Assembly (NCBI GenBank): GCA_963830775.1
Contig: CAWHNT010000046.1
Coordinates: 1-64,000 of the forward strand
Length of the DNA: 64,000 nt
Direction of reading: 5' to 3'
Source: CAWHNT01 sp963830775
GTDB lineage: Bacteria; Pseudomonadota; Alphaproteobacteria; Geminicoccales; Geminicoccaceae
Of this stretch, positions 1-7,684 are shown piece after piece. The notes beneath the pieces are model-generated. The model did no database searches and was not told the DNA's origin. It saw nothing but the letters and a program-made list of their open reading frames with translations. How positions within the stretch are numbered: position 1 is the first letter of the stretch; the number at the start of each line of letters is the position of its first letter. The translations under genes were made by a program, and so were the position numbers.

Positions 1-1
1 C

Positions 2-765
2 GGGGCCTACCGCACCGATGTCATCTTCATCTGCATCATCTATCCTCTGGCGGGCCTGATCCTGGCGCGAGTGGCTGCCGGCTATGACATGCTGCCACTC
101 GTGTTCCCGCTCGCCTCTGGCTTCGCCCTCATCGGCCCGCTCGCGGCGGTGGGCCTCTATGAGATGAGCCGGCGGCGGGAGCAGGGCGCCGATATCACCT
201 GGTTGGACGCATTCGGCGTGGTCAAAGCACCCGCGTTCGGTGCCATCCTGGTGCTGGGCCTGGTGTTGCTGGCGATCTTCCTGCTCTGGCTGGCCGCCGC
301 CTGGGCGATCTATCAGGTACGCTCGGCCCCGAGCCGCCGGCCTCGGTCGGCTCGTTCGTGCGCGACGTGTTCACGACCGGCGCGGGCTGGACGCTCATCA
401 TCGTCGGCAACACGGTGGGCTTCCTGTTCGCCGTGCTGGTGCTGACGATCAGCGTGGTGTCGTTCCCGCTGCTGCTCGATCGGGACGTGGGGCTCTACAC
501 GGCGGTGGCGACCTCGATCCTCGCCGTGGTCACGAACCCGGTCCCGATGGCCGTCTGGGGGCTGATCGTTGCGGGCGGCCTGGTGCTCGGGTCGCTGCCA
601 GCACTCCTCGGCCTCATCTTCGTCATGCCCGTGCTGGGGCACGCCACTTGGCACCTCTATCGCAAGGTGGTGCCAGCTAACTCGCCCCCACCTTCGACCA
701 CGAGGTTAAGTGGAATAGAAGAACGGCATTTCTTGACACGAGAGAGTTCCGACGACACCGCCTGA
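2..765 (+). CDS. DUF2189 integral membrane protein, 5' partial, frameshifted
   Basis: This is a polytopic inner-membrane protein of the DUF2189 type whose function is unknown. The frame enters from the left edge, reading YRTDVIFICIIYPLAG, and continues through four strongly hydrophobic stretches to about base 320. The reading then has to move to another frame at about 320-345, where a base seems to be missing, to continue as SFVRDVFTTGAGWTLIIVG and two or three more membrane segments ending LGHATWHLYRKVV. That last motif is the usual family C-terminus. The remaining 30 or so residues to the stop look unrelated and may be read-through into foreign sequence. The N-terminus lies outside the window. 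No neighbour suggests a role. Confidence 0.7.
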
Positions 766-776
766 AGTGTCAAGAA
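730..776. repeat. 10-bp inverted repeat around a gene end
   Basis: TTCTTGACAC at 730-739 is matched by its exact reverse complement GTGTCAAGAA at 767-776, with a 27-base loop that contains the stop codon of the DUF2189 frame. There is no T-run after it, so it is a poor intrinsic terminator. It could be a regulator site or the scar of a small mobile element that replaced the natural C-terminus of the upstream gene. Confidence 0.35.
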
Positions 777-813
777 GGCACTGTCGCCACTACCAGCATG
801 TCGGCTAGGTACT

Positions 814-990
814 GTGACTCGTACGTCCCAGCATGGCCATGAATGGCGCCGTAGCCAGGTCGCCATCCAGTCGCGGACTGAAGCCATCCGCACGCTCGTC
901 GAGCTAGGTCTCGAAGCCGTCGCTCAGAACGTCCCTCAGCCGCCCGCCGGGTCCAGCAAGCCGCGCTCCAGCGCGGAACGGATGAAGTAG
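814..990 (+). CDS. Small ribbon-helix-helix-like protein
   Basis: This is a short GTG-start ORF of 58 residues. Its middle reads EWRRSQ...SRTEAIRTLVELGLEA, which matches the second helix pair of ribbon-helix-helix DNA-binding proteins, where WRRxQ is followed by SRxEAIRxLVExGL. The beta-strand part expected upstream is missing in this frame, so the gene is either truncated or frameshifted at its start. The next small ORF begins seven bases after the stop, which suggests a two-gene unit. The role is inferred only; an antitoxin-like or autoregulatory function is possible. Confidence 0.4.
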   Translation: MTRTSQHGHEWRRSQVAIQSRTEAIRTLVELGLEAVAQNVPQPPAGSSKPRSSAERMK

Positions 991-996
991 TAGGCA

Positions 997-1236
997 GTGA
1001 GCGAAAAACGCAAGCCCGGCTACTACTGGGTCATCCTTGACGAAGGCGCCGAGCCGGAGGTTGCCCACTGGGATGGCGATGACTGGTTTCCGGTCGCAAG
1101 CGAGGAGTTGGTCGAGCCGAAGGCGGTGATCAGCGAGCGCCTTGTTCCGCCATCCACCACCCAGCCCGGAGTGCCCCGCGAACCGCCCACCGGCGGCTCT
1201 GCCCGAGACAGAAATTGGGCGCAAACGTCTGACTAA
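997..1236 (+). CDS. Small hypothetical protein with YYWV motif
   Basis: This 79-residue protein uses a GTG start and begins MSEKRKPGYYWVILDEGAE. The YYWVxL...A.WDGxxW pattern is common in short phage- or plasmid-associated hypothetical proteins that fold around a tryptophan-rich beta core. I cannot assign a function. It follows the RHH-like ORF by only seven bases, so the two are probably co-transcribed. The C-terminal third is proline- and threonine-rich and probably disordered. Confidence 0.45.
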   Translation: MSEKRKPGYYWVILDEGAEPEVAHWDGDDWFPVASEELVEPKAVISERLVPPSTTQPGVPREPPTGGSARDRNWAQTSD

Positions 1237-1388
1237 TTTTCGGCAGGCGGACGCCGTTCGTAACGTGCGGGTGACGGACGATGGCGGGGGGAGGTGGTGG
1301 AGACGCAGGTGACCGGACAGCTGTAATGTGACAGCGCTGCCTGCCGCTTTGCTCAAGCTAGGCACCCGCATCAATCCGGGAGGAAATC

Positions 1389-1682
1389 ATGCCGGCCTAC
1401 ATCGCCCTCGTCACTTACACCGATCGTGGTCTGCAGGCCGTGCGCAGCTCGCCGAAGCGCTTCGATTCCGCCAAGGCGCTTCTCAAAGAGATGGGCGGGG
1501 AGATGAAGCAGGTCTTTCTGACCATGGGCGAGTACGATCTCATCTTCATCTACGAGGCGGTGGACGATGCCACTGCCGCCCGTTTCACTCTCAGCCTTGG
1601 CATGCTCGGCAACGTCCGCACTACGACCATGAAGGCGTTCCCGGAGGCCGCCTACCGCGAGATCATCGCTTCGCTCGGCTGA
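1389..1682 (+). CDS. GYD domain-containing protein
   Basis: This 97-residue protein is a complete GYD-family member. It begins MPAYIALVTYTDRGLQAV and carries the family signature MGEYDLIFIYEA near residue 50, then a ferredoxin-like beta-alpha-beta core ending in AAYREIIASLG. The family is of unknown function and is common in proteobacteria and actinobacteria. A clear ribosome-binding site, GGGAGGAAATC, sits just before the ATG. It appears to be a single-gene unit, with accessory DNA on both sides. Confidence 0.82.
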   Translation: MPAYIALVTYTDRGLQAVRSSPKRFDSAKALLKEMGGEMKQVFLTMGEYDLIFIYEAVDDATAARFTLSLGMLGNVRTTTMKAFPEAAYREIIASLG

Positions 1683-1772
1683 TCGCTTGGATGTAGACGA
1701 GGCGGCCACGCCAACGGCTCGACCTCGCTCAGCCCCGCGGTCGCCAACGGGCTGGCCATTCGGGCCACGAAA

Positions 1773-2084
1773 CTACCTGCGGCTGCGAGGTCTGCATACT
1801 GCAGCAACCAGCCAACTGATCTCGCGCCGCGCCGCTGCAAGCTCCCGCCGCTCGCGAACCGCCTCCTGCGACCGCCGCCCGTGCCGCCAGCTCGCGTGGC
1901 GGGAGCGCTCCAGCCCCTCAGGCGTCCGCGGCCCGGTGCTCGCACCCCCGTGCATCCGGCAGCGCCCGTTGGCCATCGCCGGGCCGCGGCAGGGCATGCC
2001 GGCTCGCGTCCGAGCGTCCGCACCGCGGTGCCTCATGGGCGCGCGGCAGATTGTGCGGCCCGAAGCTTTGCGCATGGGGTTCAT
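1773..2084 (-). CDS. HGGxSTGP motif-containing protein
   Basis: This 103-residue basic protein contains the cysteine-histidine core CRGPAMANGRCRMHGGASTG followed by PRTPEGLERSRHASWRHGR. That is the defining motif of the small HGGxSTGP proteins that occur in prophages and mobile islands of alphaproteobacteria. The spaced Cys and His residues suggest a metal-binding knuckle. Its ATG overlaps the stop of the upstream minus-strand gene fragment in an ATGA arrangement, so the pair was once an operon. The C-terminus is arginine-rich. The function is unknown. Confidence 0.7.
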   Translation of the reverse strand: MNPMRKASGRTICRAPMRHRGADARTRAGMPCRGPAMANGRCRMHGGASTGPRTPEGLERSRHASWRHGRRSQEAVRERRELAAARREISWLVAAVCRPRSRR

Positions 2085-2363
2085 CGCAGGTTTTCACGCT
2101 TCGGCCCTCCCGCCAGGCCCCCCTCCACGCTGCCCGCCACTACGGCCTTGGCATCGCCCGAGAGGTTGACGTGCTGCACCACGACGACCTGGTGCCCGCC
2201 CTTCCGCAGCCGCTCGAGGGCAAGCACGCCGAGTTGAAAAGTCCGGCATTATGGGGCTGTGGCCGGCTCCTTCCGTCTCATTTACCGCCGCCGCCAAATC
2301 TGCCTTGTCCTGCGGCGCCGCGCCGGGGTAGGGGCGCGGGATGTCATAGAGCAAGACACGCAT
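2081..2363 (-). pseudogene. Remnant of phage-type gene preceding the HGGxSTGP gene
   Basis: Reading the minus strand just upstream of the HGGxSTGP gene gives the segment LALERLRKGGHQVVVVQHV, then GDAKAVVAG and a stop that overlaps the next ATG. The L.KLRxGGxQxVxVxHVxVxxGGxAIVG pattern is a frequent C-terminus of proteins paired with HGGxSTGP genes. A stop lies just upstream in the same frame, and a run of four T residues marks a likely frameshift into another open frame beginning MRVLLYDIPRP. I call this a decayed or frameshifted gene of a mobile element. Confidence 0.45.
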
Positions 2364-2695
2364 CGGCGGTATCGCCGCTCTCGCTTGGGGTGTTTTCGAC
2401 TGGGTTGCTACAAGGATCGGCGTGGCGGCCGGATCGGGAGTGGTCGGCGAGGTGGTCGCCTGACCGGCTGCTGCTTCCGGCACGTCGCCCGCAGGGCCGC
2501 CCTGTCCGGCAGGGCCGACGCATGAGATCAACGCGGTCAGTGCGCGGGGCGTCGTTAACGGAGAGAAGCTGGGATGGCGGCCCAGACCCATACACCTACG
2601 GCTGATGAACCAGACTTGGCTTCTTTTAGCGAGTTAGGCGCTTGTTCCTCGCTTGAGCGCCGCCTTGAGCTGGCTGATCTAGGAAGAAACTGGGC

Positions 2696-3937
2696 TCACG
2701 CGGGGGCTGGCTCGAGGGGCGCCAGCTCGACGGCGTAGCCGAGGTCGGCGAGCCGGCGGACGAGCCGCCGGGCCTGGGTCTCCCTGGAGCGCCGATCGAG
2801 GTGGCCGGGGCCGAGGTCCCGGTAGGCGGTGCCGTCCTTCAGCATGTGGTAGGCGGCGGTCAGGATCGAGGCCGCCACCGCGCACACCGCCTTCCTCGCG
2901 CCGCGGCGGGCGCGCAGGCGGTGGTACTGCGCCTGCAGGTAGCTGGCCTTCTTGCGGCTCGCCGCCCAGGCGCACTGGACGAGGGTGGTCTTGAGCCAGG
3001 GCGCGCCCTTGCGCAGCCGGGCGGAGAGGCGCTTGCCGGCGCTCTCGTCGTTGCGCGGGCACAGCCCGGCCCAGGAGACCAGATGACCGGCGGTCGGGAA
3101 CCGGCCCATGTCGAGGCCGATCTCGGCCACGATCACCCGGGCCGCAAGCGCGCCGACGCCGGGGATCGAGGCCAACAGGTCGACCGCGGTGCTAAAAGGG
3201 GCGAGCCGCTCCTCGACCTCGCGGTCGATCCGCCCGATCGCCGCCTCCAGCGCATCGACCTGGTCGAGGTGCAGCCGCAGCAGGAAGCGGTGATGCGCCG
3301 TCACCCGACCGCGCAGGGCCTCCCGCAGCCGCTCCGGCGTCGCCGCGAGCCGCGGGTGGGCGAACGCCGCAAGCTTCTCGGGGTCGGTCTCGCCTGCCAC
3401 CAAGGCCTCGAGCATCGCCCGGCCGCTCCTGCCCAGCAGGTCGGACAGCACCGCGTCGAGCTTGACGTTCGCGTCCTCGAGCGTCTTCTGCAGCCGCAGC
3501 ACGTGGCTCGCCCGCTCGCGGACGAGCTGCTTGCGGGTGCGCAGGAGCGAGCGCAGCTCCTGCGTCGGCGCGTCCGGGACGAAGCTGGCGCGGACGAGAC
3601 CGTGCGCCAGCAGCTCGGCGAGCCAGGTCGCGTCGTTCACGTCCGTCTTGCGCCCGGGCACGTTCTTGACCTGTGCCGCGTTCGCCAGCACCAGGTCGAA
3701 CCCGCCCTCGGCGAGGACGTGCCAGACCGGCTTCCAATAGACCCCGGTCGCCTCCATCGCGACGTGGGTGCAGCCGTTCTCGCCCAGCCATGCCGCCAGG
3801 GCGAGCAGGCCCGCGGTCGTGGTGGCGAACGTCCGCACCTCCCGGGCGACCTTGCCGCCGGCGACCAGGCGCACGGCGGCGACCACGGTCGCCTTGTGTA
3901 CGTCGAGGCCGGCGCAGCGCGGGTAAAGGACCTCCAT
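2696..3937 (-). CDS. IS110 family transposase
   Basis: This is a full-length transposase of 413 residues. The N-terminal RuvC-like DEDD domain shows CAGLDVHK near residue 11, VAMEATGVYW near 63 and GRKTDVNDATWLAELLAHG near 98. These are the four acidic residues typical of IS110 enzymes. The C-terminal transposase_20 domain has LLASIPGVGALAA and the Tnp20 serine region CPRNDESAGKRLS. I chose the ATG at 3937 because it follows GGAGGGAGCC and because MEVLYPRCAGLDVHK is the usual family start; the longer upstream frame is not conserved. It appears intact and could be active. Confidence 0.92.
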   Translation of the reverse strand: MEVLYPRCAGLDVHKATVVAAVRLVAGGKVAREVRTFATTTAGLLALAAWLGENGCTHVAMEATGVYWKPVWHVLAEGGFDLVLANAAQVKNVPGRKTDVNDATWLAELLAHGLVRASFVPDAPTQELRSLLRTRKQLVRERASHVLRLQKTLEDANVKLDAVLSDLLGRSGRAMLEALVAGETDPEKLAAFAHPRLAATPERLREALRGRVTAHHRFLLRLHLDQVDALEAAIGRIDREVEERLAPFSTAVDLLASIPGVGALAARVIVAEIGLDMGRFPTAGHLVSWAGLCPRNDESAGKRLSARLRKGAPWLKTTLVQCAWAASRKKASYLQAQYHRLRARRGARKAVCAVAASILTAAYHMLKDGTAYRDLGPGHLDRRSRETQARRLVRRLADLGYAVELAPLEPAPA

Positions 3938-4185
3938 GGCTCCCTCCTCTCGGCGCGCCGCCGGCGTGGGGCCCTCGGGGGAGGAATCTAGGAGACGTGC
4001 TCCGGGGCCGGACTCCGGCCCGTGGCACAATCGGGGGTGCTCGAGAGGCCCCGGGTCCAACTCATGCGCGGGCTCGTGTGCACCAAGACGAAGCCGACCT
4101 CGCCGCCGGCGGCGCCGCGCCACTCTATCCCGGTTTCATCCCCGGCGGGTCGGCGCACGCCGGTGAGCAACTCATGCGTTAGCGC
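3938..4185 (-). ncRNA. Candidate IS110 bridge RNA region
   Basis: IS110-group elements encode a structured bridge RNA in the non-coding segment upstream of the transposase, with loops that pair to donor and target DNA. Here about 250 bases upstream of the transposase have no convincing ORF. They contain an 11-base direct repeat, CAACTCATGCG, at 4058-4068 and again at 4168-4178 near the presumed element end. A guide matching an end-proximal sequence is what a bridge RNA would show. The call rests on position and this repeat only. Confidence 0.4.
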
Positions 4186-4260
4186 CCCTGAGGGGACAGG
4201 GGGGCCGGTAGGGCCACCCGACCCCGAAACGTAGTCGTTCATCGCCGGGCCTGTCGTGTC

Positions 4261-4665
4261 ATGAAGCACCGTGTTGTCACCGCCCTTCTAGCCGGCATCC
4301 TTCCGACCGGTCCCGGCGCCGATAGCGCCGTCGCCCACGATCTGGTGCGGCGATCGGAGCCGGCGGCCAACGCGGCCGTGGTGGCGGGCCCGGTCTCGGT
4401 CGCCGTCGTGTACAGCGGCAAGATCGACCGGGCGCGTTCGCAGCTGGCGCTCGTCGCCCCGAGCGGCACGCGGCGTGAGCTCGCCCTCGACGGCTCGGCG
4501 CCCCCCAACGTGCTGCAGGCGCCGGCGCCGATCGACCTCACGCCCGGCGCCTACGTGCTCCGCTGGATCGTCCTTTCCTCCGATGGCCACCTGACCCGCG
4601 GCGACATCCCGTTCCAGGTCGTTCCCACGGGTGGGCCTGGATCGACTTCGGACCCAGGGCGGTGA
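4261..4665 (+). CDS. copC: CopC-like copper-resistance domain protein
   Basis: This is a 134-residue secreted protein of the CopC/YobA family, which binds copper in the periplasm. After a signal peptide, the mature part begins at AHDLVRRSEPAANA, giving the N-terminal His copper ligand and the family S.P motif. It ends with the conserved SSDGHLTRGDIPFQV, including the second His. It is followed directly by a copD-like gene with no gap, so the two act as a copper uptake or tolerance pair. The alternative is a generic immunoglobulin-like copper chaperone of unknown specificity. Confidence 0.75.
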   Translation: MKHRVVTALLAGILPTGPGADSAVAHDLVRRSEPAANAAVVAGPVSVAVVYSGKIDRARSQLALVAPSGTRRELALDGSAPPNVLQAPAPIDLTPGAYVLRWIVLSSDGHLTRGDIPFQVVPTGGPGSTSDPGR

Positions 4666-6372
4666 TTGCTGGTGGAGCCACTGCTCGGCTTCCTGCTCGA
4701 CCACCTCTCGGTACCGCTGCGTGGGCTGGCGGTGACGGCCCAATCGCTCGCCGTCGGCGGGGTCGCGTTCCTCCTCCTGCTCGCCGTCCCGATCGCGCCG
4801 TGCCTCGGTCCCGCGCTCGGCTCCGCCATCCTGCGTCGGGCCGGGCGCATCACCGCGTGGGCAGGACTGGCGGTGGCGCTGGTCTCTCTGGCGCGGATCG
4901 CCCTCCAGCTCGCCGCGCTTGTGGGCGAGGTCGGCATACCGCTGGGGCGGGCGCTCGGTGCCGGCTTCGTCGGCGCCTGGGGCGCGCAGACCGTGGCCGG
5001 CCTCGCGATCGCAGCCCTCCTCCGGTGGGGGCGCCGGCCGGCTGGCGCCGAGGCCATGGCGAGCCTGGCGATCGCCGCGCTCGCCATCATCGGCGGCAGC
5101 GTCGCGACCAGCCACGCGGCCGGGCGGCTCGATCTGGGGCTCCTGCTCGGCGTCGCCACGGCGCTCCACGAGCTGGGCGCCGCGGTCTGGATCGGTGGCC
5201 TGCCGTGCTTCCTCGCCGCGCTCGCCCTCGCGGGCGCCGACGGCGCGTCCCTGCGCGCGGTCGGCCGCCGCTACTCGCTGCTGTCGATGGCCGGCGTGGC
5301 CGCGGTCGCCGGCGCGGGAGTGGTGCTGGCCGTCGCCTACGTCGGGTCCTGGCCGGCCCTCTACGCCACGGCCTACGGCCTGACGACCGGGGTGAAGATC
5401 GCCCTGTTCCTGGCCTTGCTCGGCCTCGGCGCCGCGAACTACCGCGTGGTGGAACGGCTACGCCGCGACCCGACGACGCCGGCGCTTCGCCTGCGCCGCT
5501 TCGCCGAGGTCGAGCTGGGGATCGGCGTCGCGGTTTTCCTCACCGCAGCCTCGCTTACCTCGGCCCCGCCTAGCGTGGACGTCACGGAGGATCGGGTCAC
5601 GCCCGGCGAGATCGCCGCGCGGGTCTGGCCGCCGGCGCCGCGGTTGCGGAGCCCTGCTTTTGGTGCCACCGACCTCTTCTCGCCGCTCCAGGTCCGGCCC
5701 GAGCCGCCGGAGGCGGCGCCCCGTGGCGAGCAGATGTCGCCGCCGACCTTCGGCGCCCCACCGCCCGGGGACTTGTTCGAAGCCGCTTGGTCCGAGTTCG
5801 CGCACGACTGGGCCGGGTTGCTCCTGCTCGCGATCGGCGGGCTGGCGATCGCCGAGCGGTGCGGGTTGCCCTGGGGCCGGCGGTGGCCGTTGCTGTTCCT
5901 GGCGTTCGCGATCTTCCTGGCCGTGGAAGCGGACACGGCGATCCGGCCGCTGCCTGACCTCGGGCCCTCGAAGGACCTCGCCGGCACCGGAGACGCGCAG
6001 CACCGTGTGGTCGGGTGGCACTCCGCGACGGTCCTGGCGGCCCTGGCCTTGACCCTTCTCGGCTTGTGCGAATGGGGCGTACGAACGGGCTGGATCAGGG
6101 ACCCGCGCGCCGCCCAGGTCTTCCCGCTGGCGTGCGGCGGTGTCGCGCTACTGCTCCTTTCGCGTGGCCACACCGCCTCCGACCCTAAGGGGGCGCTTCT
6201 CGTCGCGATCAGCCACGATCTGGTGGCTCTGCTGGGCCTCGGGGCAGGGTCGTCACGCTGGATCGAGCTGCGCATGGCGGGGTCGCGGGCCGGCCAAATC
6301 GCGGGGTGGGTCTGGCCGGCGTGCTTCCTCGCGATCGGCCTCGTCCTGCTCGGCTACCGGGAGGCACCGTAG
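4666..6372 (+). CDS. copD: CopD family copper transport membrane protein
   Basis: This 568-residue polytopic membrane protein is probably involved in moving copper across the inner membrane together with CopC. It starts with TTG directly after the copC stop; GTG two codons later is an alternative. The first 300 residues hold about eight membrane helices with the CopD-domain pattern HELGAAVWIGGLPCF and ATAYGLTTGVKIALFLALL. A proline-rich linker of about 100 residues follows, then a second block of membrane helices from about 360 to the end. This fused C-terminal membrane block is longer than plain CopD. Confidence 0.75.
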   Translation: MLVEPLLGFLLDHLSVPLRGLAVTAQSLAVGGVAFLLLLAVPIAPCLGPALGSAILRRAGRITAWAGLAVALVSLARIALQLAALVGEVGIPLGRALGAGFVGAWGAQTVAGLAIAALLRWGRRPAGAEAMASLAIAALAIIGGSVATSHAAGRLDLGLLLGVATALHELGAAVWIGGLPCFLAALALAGADGASLRAVGRRYSLLSMAGVAAVAGAGVVLAVAYVGSWPALYATAYGLTTGVKIALFLALLGLGAANYRVVERLRRDPTTPALRLRRFAEVELGIGVAVFLTAASLTSAPPSVDVTEDRVTPGEIAARVWPPAPRLRSPAFGATDLFSPLQVRPEPPEAAPRGEQMSPPTFGAPPPGDLFEAAWSEFAHDWAGLLLLAIGGLAIAERCGLPWGRRWPLLFLAFAIFLAVEADTAIRPLPDLGPSKDLAGTGDAQHRVVGWHSATVLAALALTLLGLCEWGVRTGWIRDPRAAQVFPLACGGVALLLLSRGHTASDPKGALLVAISHDLVALLGLGAGSSRWIELRMAGSRAGQIAGWVWPACFLAIGLVLLGYREAP

Positions 6373-6432
6373 CCGGTCGGGACTGCTGGGTCGTGCGCCG
6401 CCGCGCGGCCTGAGCACGACCTGCCATAGCGT

Positions 6433-6561
6433 TCAGGCACCGACAGCCGCCGCGAGCCGCTCAGCCTTCCAGTCCCATGGCAAGAGCTGCTCGAGCTCGT
6501 GGGCCTTGCTCCGGCCCGAGACCATGCGCTCGAGCACGTCGGTAAGCCGGTTCCGCGTCGC
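6433..6561 (-). pseudogene. IS66-type transposase C-terminal relic
   Basis: The minus strand encodes RLTDVLERMVSGRSKAHELE followed by QLLPWDWK and a stop. This is the end of IS66 family transposases, where DVLxRI..........LxELLPWxW is conserved. Nothing upstream continues the protein, so only about 40 codons survive. It is evidence that an IS66 element once inserted between the copper genes and the integrated element. Confidence 0.6.
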
Positions 6562-6719
6562 AGCTTCGTCCAAGCTAGCGCAGGCACTTGCGCTAACCGG
6601 CTTCCAACGCCTCCCTCGCCATCCGCAGCAACAGCCGCTCCATGGCCCGCATCGCAAGCACCTTACGGTGCACAGGTGGTGCAGCAGCATGGGGTCAGCC
6701 GAAGCAGTGCATCAGCGGA

Positions 6720-6992
6720 TTAGGCCAAGCCTGCCTTGCGGCAGATCGCGAGCAGCGCACGGCGACGGCCCAGCTCCTCTAGCGCCAGCCTGTCGACGTC
6801 GCTCAGCGGCTTGGAGCACACGCAGCCCGTCTATCCGCTCCTCTGTCTCCTTCGCGGCCTCGGCTACCGTGGCGCACCGGCCGGGAGAGACAACCATGAG
6901 CTCGCTTGGCCTGCCAGTTGCCGGGCAGCGGTAGTGCTCGACCACCGACCTGTAGACCCTCCTGCCTCTGGCGTTTTGACCCTGATCTGCAT
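6720..6992 (-). pseudogene. Degraded small gene, transposase-like N-terminus
   Basis: Joining three frames on the minus strand gives a coherent peptide: MQIRVKTPEA, then YRSVVEHYR, then SPGRCATVAEAAKETEERI, then LSDVDRLALEELGRRRAL ending AICRKAGLA and stop. The beginning resembles the first strand block of IS1634-like transposases or of the small proteins derived from them. At least two indels break it. I can only say it was once a protein of about 95 residues. It lies in a relic-rich stretch next to the IS66 fragment. Confidence 0.35.
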
Positions 6993-7516
6993 CGCACCAG
7001 TCCGCCACGGACCCCCTTGCTCTAAGCTTCAAGTGCTTGCGCGGTAACGGCCCTCTCCGAGAGCGGCCGTCCGACACCCGCGCGCGCCTGCGCGTATCGG
7101 GCGCGTATCGGGGGGATAGGGGCCGTTCCGCCCCTTTTAGGGTGTGAACCCTGTGCACTCCGGCCCCCCTCGCGCGCGTGCGCGTACCGGTGCGCATGGC
7201 CCTCGCGCGCGTGCGCGTACCGGTCCACGTCTCGCGCGCGTGCCTTTTCAGGCGTCCAAATCGGTCGAGCTAGCTGTAGCGGCGGGCGTGGGCGGTCATG
7301 CCGCCTTCGGCCCAGCAGGCGGCCGCGGAGGTGGCAGCGGGATAGAGCCCGTCCGGGTGCAGCGCATCGCCTGATCGCGCCAGAGACCCGCGTGACCCCC
7401 TCGAGCGCCAGACGGGCGGCCTCGGTCCGGCCGCTCACCAGCAGCTCGTGCACTTGGTCGAGCCGGCAGCCGTAGCAGGGGCAGGAGAGCGGAACCGATG
7501 GCCTCTCATGGCGCAC
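6993..7516. other. Gene-poor GC-rich stretch with low-complexity repeats
   Basis: I see no convincing gene here. The segment contains CG/GT-rich low-complexity DNA including a duplicated 24-base unit. On the minus strand from 7516 a GTG opens a frame whose first 50 codons (RPSVPLSCPCYGCRLDQVHE) look protein-like, with three Cys in CPCYGC. That frame then runs into the repeat and loses character, so a short or broken gene of the integrated element is possible. Confidence 0.35.
7168..7224. repeat. 24-bp direct repeat pair, 33-bp period
   Basis: A 24-base unit beginning CCTCGCGCGCG and ending GCGTACCGGT occurs at 7168-7191 and 7201-7224, separated by nine bases. A third, partial copy of its first part follows at about 7230. 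The unit is alternating purine-pyrimidine and could form Z-DNA or cruciforms. It may be an element-end or replication-associated repeat. Confidence 0.6.
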
Positions 7517-7680
7517 ACCGTTCTAGTGACCGTTGTGGTTCACCACCTGAAACCGTGGTGGTTAGCCCTCTCGACCGTTGCAGTACCGTTCCAGATGACC
7601 GTGGTAGTGTGTGTCCCCCTATAAGGGGGGACACCACCACGACCACCACGACCGGAACGGCAACGGTCTCTGCCGAGGAC
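7517..7680. repeat. Iteron array with hairpin, candidate replication origin
   Basis: Six copies of an 11-12 base motif with consensus ACCGTtg.gGT start at 7517, 7529, 7552, 7574, 7585 and 7598. The spacings are 12, 23, 22, 11 and 13 bases, close to whole helical turns. They are followed by a hairpin with a 9-base stem (7611-7619 with 7626-7634) and then by motif copies in the opposite orientation up to about 7670. The array ends where the helicase gene of the integrated element ends. An iteron block next to a replication gene is how plasmid and satellite origins are built. Confidence 0.5.
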
Positions 7681-7684
7681 CCCA

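Larger units (their letters stand above)
2696..4185 (-). mobile_element. IS110-group insertion sequence (ends approximate)
   Basis: The element consists of the transposase plus a GC-rich non-coding leader of about 250 bases on its 5' side. IS110 elements lack classical inverted repeats, and I could not define the ends from one copy. The left flank near 2600-2690 and the right flank just before the copC start at 4261 are the likely borders. The leader is where IS110-group elements carry their guide RNA. Confidence 0.6.

Noticed and set aside
2801..3991. Long plus-strand ORF of about 396 codons
   Set aside because: It is antisense to the IS110 transposase, which has all catalytic motifs; the plus frame is only open because of high GC.
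7168..7224. CRISPR array
   Set aside because: Only two full repeats with a nine-base gap; no spacer-length intervals and no cas genes.
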